This document shows positions 56,370-64,000 of a DNA stretch of 64,000 nt, piece after piece. Source of the DNA: Cephalopachus bancanus (taxonomy: Eukaryota > Chordata > Mammalia > Primates > Tarsiidae); contig JAPVLO010000073.1 in assembly GCA_027257055.1 (NCBI GenBank), positions 5,198,501 through 5,262,500 of the forward strand, read 5' to 3'. Position 1 is the first letter of the stretch. The number at the start of each line of letters is the position of its first letter. The notes beneath the pieces are model-generated. The model did no database searches, was not told the DNA's origin, and saw only the letters and a list, made by a program, of their open reading frames with translations. A program made the translations under genes and the position numbers.

Positions 56370-59300
56370 TTTCCTTATTTGTTGAATGAAGTTAGTAAGT
56401 TAACACTATCTGCTTTGAAGGACCTTTGTAAGTATGAAGTAAGACTACCATTGTGCAAAGTCCTTATCATGTACTGGCAACATGCTAGTTGTTTGGTAAA
56501 CACTAGTTCTCTGCTCCCTGATATCAAGTTTTGTGCTGTAGGTTCACAGTCTAATGATACAGAATGAATCATGTACTTGTCTTAAGATCTTAGGGAATAA
56601 TAGCTTTTCCTTGGGTAAGGTCGGTGTACATCAGCTACTGCTCCAGAAAACTGAGTTTCATCTTTCACCTTTTCCAGTTTATTTAAAAAAAAGAAAAACT
56701 CCTTAGATTGTAAAAATGAATTGCAATATGTATTGACTCTTATGAAGCATGAGTTAACAAGTTAATTTAAGAGATCAAGTGTTTCAGAGTATATTTGTCA
56801 GTTGGATTAAGCATATATCTCTACTAACCGGCAGAACTTAATCATATTACTACTCGGCTCTACACTTAGATACTACTTGGAAAAGTGGGGAAAACTAACA
56901 AGGTAATGATAAAAAATAACAGTGAAGATTTTCCCCTCTAAAGTGTGGAAAAATTGATGTTTCTTTTAAGCTTTCAGAAAGCTGTAGTTGATTCTGCATT
57001 ACAATGTCTGCTTGTAATGAGACACAATAAAATGCCCATCATCCACAGTGTGTGCCAAAGCCATCATGAGTTATGAAATATGAAAATCAGATCTGGGTTA
57101 ATCTAGATATTTCTTGGACAATATCTGTAAAAGAAAAAACCAACTTTTTGATTAAATAAATTAAGAAGTGAGACATGTATATTTAACTTCAGAGAATATC
57201 TGTTTAGAGATAGTTATTAGCACATATTTTAAAATGATGAAGCTAATTACAAATAAATCCATTCTCATTAAATTAAATTTTGAAGGAACTTTACTGAAAA
57301 TCCTCTTGTTAGTAGTTAAACAGTGGTCTTCATTTTAGGCATTTCATTGATCATCATGGAATTAACCCCTCAAATTAGTCTGGATCAGTGTGGATTTACA
57401 TTATAAACTACAAAAGTTGGTCCACAGGGATGACAGACATGGCAAAAGAAATTAACACTTCAAAACACTACCAATTTAGTGACCTACTTTTAGGGAAGAT
57501 TAACCTATAGTGAGGATGTGAAACTAAATTAAATTCCAGTTAAATACAAATATTTTTCTTCACATACTGTGTCATCTGATTCAGACCCCACAGGGTGCAG
57601 TGTTACCTTGCTTGGTGAACTGCATAATTATTTATAGATTTTCTCAACATTAAGCTTACTCCTTATCTAACTTTACACAGGCTGTCTAGTTAGTGACTCT
57701 TATAGAGATATCCTGCTGCATAATATGGTCCCACATGGTAGGTCAGGGCCCAGCTGCCCCTTTTTCCATCCTTTGTTGTTGGTTTGAAAATATCAGGACA
57801 ATGACTGCATGCCACATCGGTTTTATAATTTCTAATGTAATGTCTCTACAGGGGGCTCTAATTCCATATAACATGTATAAAACAAAGAGATAAATGTTAC
57901 TTATTATTGAGAAGGAGGTTCAAGGACCTATTGTGAAGCTTTGTACTTATTGATGGAATTCTAAAACTAGGTTATATCAAAAAAGGCATTTCTTGATGAA
58001 GCATTGATAATAAATAGCAAGCCTTCAGGAATCTAAAACTTAACACTTAAAGATACTTTCACTTGAAGCATTCTAAGAATATGAATTAATAAATTAAAAT
58101 TATATTTCTTATAAGTATATTATATTTCTTATAAGTATAATATCTATTATTCAATTAAACTGATTCAAAGTTAGTTGAATGTGATCTTTAAATTCTTAAC
58201 AGTAACAGTATGTGTATGTTTTAATGGCAGTTTTTTTTACTTATATGGTGCATATTATTGACTTAAGATCAATTAGATATGTTTTTCTTGATTAGAAAGA
58301 AAGAGAAAAACTTCATAGAAATATACAGGTGAGAACACTTACTTACAACTCAATGTAGAAGTAAACAGAAAAAGAGAAGGAGGTGAATATGTGTCATCTA
58401 AGAGAAGGTGTCCTGGAACTGGACAGAATGAGATAATGTCCAAATTAAGTTGTCCATTTCTTTTGAAGACCATAATGTTATCCTTAAAATAGCATTATGA
58501 AAATTCCTTATGATAACTACTATGTATAAAAGTCCAAGAGACAGATGCCAGAATGTCAATGTATTAATTTGCAATTAGAACTGGGGCAATCATATGGAGT
58601 TGAATACTTTATTGGCTTGATTACCATATTCTTTCTCTGTAGTCAAACTACATGGAGAACTAAATCATAAACAGGAAGATGCTATTTGAGAACAGGATAT
58701 GAGCAGAAAGAGTTAAATGAATTAAATATTCAATGGCCTAATTCTAAGGTGACTTCACAAGCTCCTCTCACAAAGTCAGAGGCTTGCCAAAGGTAGCAGA
58801 AATTAGTGAAATCGATCATCACCACCATCCACCTCCACTCAAGGGCTAACCTTGCCATATGGATTAGAAACAGTTGGTGGCTGAAGAGTGAGTCTTTCTC
58901 TACCATACAGAGTGTTTGAATGGGTGCAACTAATAAGCACCCCTGGGAATCTCTTTTTATTTCTATTTTGACAATTGTCTGATGGACTCAGTGCTTAAAT
59001 GTGTGTGTGGGTATAATGTGTGTGCACACTTGTGTGTATAATTGGGTTAGAGTTAAGCCCAACAGTATGGCCTATGAGCCACCCTCTCTCTTTCCAGTGA
59101 CAGAACACCTCTTTTCTGATCCATTACTTGTTGCTTTCACAATTTCCTTCTCCATGAACATGCTCATTTCCCTTACGTACAATTTTTTTTGAGGGGTATT
59201 TCCATGTATCCTCATACTTATTAAGAAATGTTTTTATATACTTTCTTTCACTGAATAAATGGCATTGGCATAAGAATTCTGACAACTAGTGAAACAGTTA

Positions 59301-60127
59301 TATGTTTTCAAGTAATGTTGTATTTGTCGTAGAGCTAAACACATTTCCATTTGATGGTGTAATGGTTTAGTATAATGAAAACTTTGAGTTATCTGCGATT
59401 ATAATGATTTATTAAATGGTTTAGAGCAACTGAGCATCACTCATATAAATTCTGTTAATTATTATATGAGCTGATACAAGACATCAGAAAAAATAAATGT
59501 GAGATTTGCTCCCAAGTTTAGGTTCCACATTATCTCTAATTGGTCCTTGTCTTGGTTTGTTTTGGATACCAAAATACTGGCATTATAGCGTTACTATGGA
59601 AGGAAACAAAAATGTGTGTTTTCTTACTTCACATAAAGAAAAAATGAAGTTTTAACAAATGAAAACAAACTATCTTTTTAAATTTTTTTTTTCAGATATG
59701 CTCCTGGATTTTTCTTGAAAGCATTCATTGTAGAGTAACAGATACTGCAGAGTAATGCTATATGAGTGAGGGCTTGGTTATAGGACTTTGAATGACCTCA
59801 TGATGTTTGCTTTAAAAAGAGTAGCTTTGCCTTATTGATTTTTATCTATTAAAAATCAATTTAGTTTCTAAAAATGATACTCTAATTTAAAAATTTCTTG
59901 AGACATTAGTCAACCCCTTTGCTAATAATTGATTCCTATGAACAGTATCAGCACTTTAGAAGCTACCTTTTTAAAACCACAATGCTGGCTGGCAATAGAA
60001 TAACTTCTAGCTTCACCCCTTGTAGGGTAGATAGATGCCTGAACTCTGAATTACCAGAACTAGATTAAAGTCCTGATAACTTTGTGATTTCAAGTAAGTT
60101 ATTTAATCCTTGGCTATTAGCCTCTGT
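56370..60127. other. Repeat-poor intergenic DNA
   Basis: Over about 3.7 kb I recognise no clear transposon. A small tandem duplication of TATATTTCTTATAAGTAT lies at about 58100-58140. A MIR-like fragment is possible at 60055-60125. No frame has coding features. Confidence 0.45.
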
Positions 60128-60480
60128 TGTAGGTAGACTATCCCAAGTTTATATGTTGAAGTCTCAAACCCCAGTACCACAGAATGTGATCTTATTTGGA
60201 GATAACGTCTGTATAGAAGTAATCAAGTTAAAATAATATAATCAGAGTGGGCCATAATCCAACATGACAGCTGCCCTTAAAAGAAGGGAGAATGTTAAGA
60301 CAGACATGTATACAGGGAAAATACCATGTGAACATAAAGATGGTGAACTACAAGTCAAGGAGAAGGTCTGGATTAGATCTACCTCCCACAACCCCAGAAG
60401 CAACTTCAGAACTTTGAGACAAGTTTCTGCTGTTTAAGTCACCCCCCCATTTGTGGTACTTTGTTATGACCAAAAGTGAT
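60128..60480 (+). mobile_element. MLT1-type MaLR LTR, sense
   Basis: TATGTTGAAGTCTCAAACCC, CAGTACCACAGAATGTGATC, AGTAATCAAGTTAAAATAAT, AGAGTGGGCCATAATCCAAC and TTTGTGGTACTTTGTTATGA are in MLT1 order. Confidence 0.9.
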
Positions 60481-60481
60481 A

Positions 60482-62165
60482 ATGAGGTTGGGCAGATGGC
60501 GGCCAAGTCAGTCAGAATATGCACATTCTAATGTGAGTGAGCGAGTGTATGGAAAATTTTGTATATATGCTGGTGAGTGAGTAGGCATGTGAGTGGCTGA
60601 CTGAGTGAAGGCTAGGGCTAGGGAGGTAGTGGGCAGGGATCTCCTGGTGCAGTTGCTGGTGCCGCAGCTGCTGGGCTTGGACCCTAGAAATTCCCAGGAC
60701 ACAGAAGCCGAGCACCATTTTTTTTTAAAATCAACAAAACCAGCCGGGCTCGGTGGTTCAGCCTGTAATCCCGCGCCTTTGGGAGGCTGAGGTGAGTGGA
60801 TGGCCTGAGCCTGCGGGTTCGAGACCCGCCTGGGCAGCAAACCTCATCTCTACAATAAATAAAAAAATCAGCTGAGCGTGGTAGCGCATGCCTGTAATTC
60901 CAGCTACTTGGAAGGCTGAGGCGGAAGGATCGCCGGAGCCCAGCAGGCGGGGCTGCGGGGGCCGGGAGCGGCCACTGCACTCCAGTCTGGGCGACCGAGT
61001 GAGACTCCAACTCAAAAAAAAATAAAAAATAAAAAATAAAAAAAAATAAAATCAACAAAACCTTTCCTGGGAAGAAAATGCTGGGAAAGACCGACTAAGT
61101 GGGGGCTCATGAGCAAGTGGCCAGGGCCCTGGTGCAGCAACTGGTGCTGCAGCTTCTCTGCTTTGGTCCCTTGCTCTTCCCAAGTCACAGAAGCTGAGTG
61201 TCATTTTTTTTTTTAAACAGACAAAAGTCTTCCTGTGATGAAGCGGCAGGAAGAGACTACCACTTCAATTTGTTGTTATTCCAGTTTGTTTGGGGGTGTG
61301 TTTGTATGTTGAGTGTTCATCTTTCAATTTTGTTGTTGTTGTTGGTTTGTTTTTGCTCTTTTGTTCTTCTGGGTTTTTTAATTCTTATTTTGTATAGTTT
61401 AAGGTATGTGGAAATATATGTGTGAAGGTTCAACCTCAATTCCTTTTTTTTTTCTTTTCCTCCAATCTTTCTGTTTTTCTTCTCTATTCACTTTATGCTA
61501 GACGTGTGTGTGTGTGCTTATTTTCTTGTTTTGTTGTTGTTGTTTTGTTTCACTTTGTTGTGATTCCAGTTTGTTTTGGGGTGTGTGTGTATGTCTGTGT
61601 GTGGGTGTGTTCAATTGCTTTTTGCATTGGTTTCTGCTTTATATTGTCATATAGAGTGGTGGTGGGGTTGGGTCTCAGGGAACACATATGACAATAAGTG
61701 AACATTGTAATTTGCAAGTAGTTTCTGAATCCTAGCACCTTATCCCCTACTTTATTCAAATTTCAAAAACTACAAGAGACAGTAAAGCTTCCCATCTACC
61801 ATCCTTTTTCAAAATAGAACAAATTCAGAGCCCAGATCAGGGAAGAGTAGAGGATTGAACAAACATCAGAAGGAAAAGCCTCTCCCACTGACACTGAATA
61901 ACAGAACTAAAGAGAATAACAAGAGATCTGTCACAAATGAGGAAAACCAGAGGAAGACCTTAGGCAATTTCAAGTGTACCAAAGACAAAACTCCTGAAAA
62001 ATCAAACCTTGGTGCCCAAACAATGGAAGTCACTGATGACTGGCCCCAGAATACTAGAGAATGGATGGAAAGAGTGAATAAGACTCAAGAAACACAAGAT
62101 GCAACACTGAAAGAATTTGTAACAGAAATTTTGGCAATAAAAATTTCATCCAGGAAATAAATAAC
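60482..62165 (+). mobile_element. L1-like 5' UTR with tandem units and ORF1-like remnant
   Basis: It starts near GGGCAGATGGCGGCCAAG, a YY1-type motif such as marks L1 5' ends. Two units share CCTGGTGCAG…CTGGTG…GCAGCT and CACAGAAGC, followed by CATTTTTTTT. They start at 60643 and 61128 and are about 164 bp apart once the inserted Alu is subtracted. A T/G-rich region has its own duplication (61269 and 61554). A 101-codon frame at 61855-62160 (Lys/Glu/Thr-rich, NTREWMERVNKTQETQ) may be the ORF1 start. The 3' end is cut off by L2. The L1 assignment is by pattern only. Confidence 0.5.
60742..61047 (+). mobile_element. Alu, young lineage-specific subfamily, inside the L1-like 5' UTR
   Basis: This is a full-length dimer. 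The hairpin has one change in its 5' arm (GGGGGCCGGGAGCGGCCAC). The tail is AAAAAT-repeated. A perfect 15-bp target-site duplication, AAAATCAACAAAACC, lies at 60727-60741 and 61048-61062. Confidence 0.97.
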
Positions 62166-62194
62166 AAGATGAAAAGTGATAATGAGACCTCTAG

Positions 62195-62500
62195 TCCTCA
62201 GACCGTTTTCCTTCTCATCTGCATTATTAAAATTATTCGTTCACACATTCTCTACACTGTTGCAATCATATTTCTGAAATGCAAGTTTGATCTTGTCTAT
62301 GTCCTGCTTAGAGCCCTTTATTGGATGACTTATAGGGTAAGAGTCATACTCCTCACACGCAACAGGGACTTTTCATGCTCTATTGTTAAGCCACTTTTTC
62401 AGGTAGCCTTTCTCCTCCCAAACATCATTGTCATCCATAGTCCCATTTTCTTCTTATTACCATCCTGTGTGTGCCTTTAGAGTGGGAAGTCAAGACAAAG
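62195..62500 (+). mobile_element. L2 LINE fragment, sense
   Basis: CTCTACACTGTTGCAATCAT, TCTGAAATGCAAGTTTGATC, GTCCTGCTTAGAGCCCTTTA and TGACTTATAGGGTAAGAGTC follow the L2 3' region upstream of the part seen at 39395 and 46950. Confidence 0.75.
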
Positions 62501-64000
62501 GGCAAGGGAATTCAGGGAACAGAGAAGATTGAAAGGGAGAGGAGATGAAAAGTGGAAAGAAGAAAAAAAATGGTAAAAAAAAACAACAAAAAACACTCCC
62601 TAATTCACATAGTTCCTATGTAAATATTTGTTGATTAATATTTTAGTCCAAACAAAATGAATGTGAAGGTTTATATATTCAGACTATTTGTTTTGTTTAG
62701 TGTTGCCAATATGTTCCCAAACCTCTAGTGGCATAAATGATTGCTTTTTAAAACATTTTTAAAGTTCAAATTTCAGGTTTATATATGTGGAAGCTGATAT
62801 CTTTCTGAAACCTTTCTGTATGACCAGGAAAGACTAGTAGGCTTTGCTTGTTGTTACCATAGTACACTGTCTAAACCTCTACAGCATGCATCACATGTGG
62901 CAAATTTAGTCTTCTGTCTCAAGAGACCGTCAGCTACTTGAGATCAAATACCATGTCACAATCATTTCTTTTAATTCACTATTCACAGATAGTACTTGAC
63001 ACTTGGTAGATAACAAAACAAAGCAAAGTGTGTTAAATGGCTTGGGATCCTTACATCTTAGCTTCTGAAATTTGCATTTGTTATTCCCCAGAGACATTTT
63101 GGTTAAAATGTGAAATAATATAAAGCTATCAATTTATACCATTTGGAATCAGATTTTATATATACATATAAAAATTAAATTATGTTAATTTAATGTTAAA
63201 ATTATATATATACATTTTAAAAATTAAAGTTGTAATATGACACTGTTCTATACAAGTCAGATATTCCAGAATTGCTTGGAAATATTGAAAACTATCATTA
63301 AAAATAGAAGTCTTTGCTACTGCTCATGTGTGGGAATGTCCTCAAGATAAGCATCCCAATTGCAAATCAACCCCTTGCCTTTTTGGGACATATTTGGAAT
63401 CACTAGTGTTTTCTTTTTCCATAACAACCCCTAAGGTTTTGCACTCATCCTGTGGATGAGTACCCACTCTTCTAGATAATCTTTATCGTCACCATTAGAG
63501 ATGGTACTCCAAAACAAGTTTTGCATGTATCATCCAAGCACACCTTCCATGTATGTCCAACAATTCTCTTGAGATCCAATAACCAATATAGGCCAGAGAC
63601 TTGATTTTAATACATGGATATGGTAACCAACATTTACTTAGGAAGAGAAATAGCTTTTTACACAGCCTTTCAATACTTTTTTTTTTTTTTAGCATTTTGT
63701 GGCAATGCATTTGGGTCCTTAAGAGGTCCAATTAATTTGTAAGTATGTTAAATTGAAAAGAGTATCATCAGCAAAAAAAGGACCTAGGAAAAAGGCCAAA
63801 GGATGGTTTGGGGAAGATGTAAAGGGTAGAGACTGAATATAGGAAAAAGAAAAACAAAACTGATGAGGCTGGTCATTTGCACAGATCCTATGTGTATTAC
63901 TCCTGACTGCTCAAATGAAAATAGAATCACAGATGGGCTGGGGGGTAGTATTGAAGCAAAAACCCTCTGAACTTTAGCAGCTTAATTGGTGGCTTTAAAA
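62501..64000. other. Intergenic DNA, no gene seen
   Basis: GA-rich sequence at 62505-62600 is followed by AT-rich DNA. An L2-like tail is possible at about 62920-63020, and TATATATA patches lie near 63157-63210. The minus-strand frame at 63495-63731 has no motif. Confidence 0.45.

Overview
This is mammalian nuclear DNA from a primate. It is AT-rich and intron/intergenic in character, with one recognisable protein-coding exon at the left edge and about 60 kb of repeat-filled intergenic DNA to its right. The coding exon (2-2020, + strand) is the 3' part of PPP1R3A, the muscle glycogen-targeting subunit of protein phosphatase 1. In human, PPP1R3A lies on chromosome 7q31 next to FOXP2 (recalled, not checked here). 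The window therefore reads from the last PPP1R3A exon out into the gene-poor region on the side away from FOXP2.

Dimeric 7SL-derived Alu elements place the DNA in primates. The youngest Alus are not simian AluY/AluS. They are an AluJ derivative with its own diagnostic changes: a CAATAAATC middle linker and an 18-nt GC hairpin in the right arm. They also lack the linkers I recall for lemur and galago Alus. Two roughly 64-bp, A-tailed elements with target-site duplications match the R region of an endogenous retroviral LTR. LTR-derived, L1-mobilised short elements of this kind have been reported as 'TINEs' in tarsier. I therefore favour a tarsier as the source (moderate confidence).

Layout. 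0-4.9 kb: PPP1R3A terminal exon, 3' UTR and 3' flank. 4.9-6.0 kb: two young Alus. 8.8-12.3 kb: a long antisense ancient L1 with its 5' part inverted, carrying a young Alu and a young L1 3' end. 14.4-15.3 kb: a retroviral LTR with four CCAAT boxes. 15.8-16.4 and 24.7-25.2 kb: two internally deleted mariner copies, the second inserted in a Tigger-family element. 16.6-22.3 kb: antisense ancient L1 interrupted by a TINE-like element, MER2, Tigger, and a perfect 92-bp palindrome. 26-29 kb: repeat-poor. 29.7-38.4 kb: MaLR LTRs, MIR, an old Alu, a younger L1 and a second TINE-like element. 39-47.3 kb: L2 and MIR plus a 5'-inverted L1 with an intact target-site duplication. 48.3-56.4 kb: another 5'-inverted L1 split by an Alu, an LTR and a cluster of Alus of three ages. 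56.6-60.1 kb: repeat-poor. 60.1-62.5 kb: an MLT1 LTR, an L1-like 5' UTR with tandem units split by an Alu, and L2. The final 1.5 kb is largely featureless.

I see no second gene, no tRNA or rRNA gene, and no CRISPR array. The remaining open reading frames are chance frames or decayed transposon coding. The most interesting material is the retrotransposon biology: how LTR R-region transcripts, a hairpin-bearing Alu subfamily, L1s with repeated hairpin/G-run 3' UTRs and a deleted mariner family have colonised one locus.
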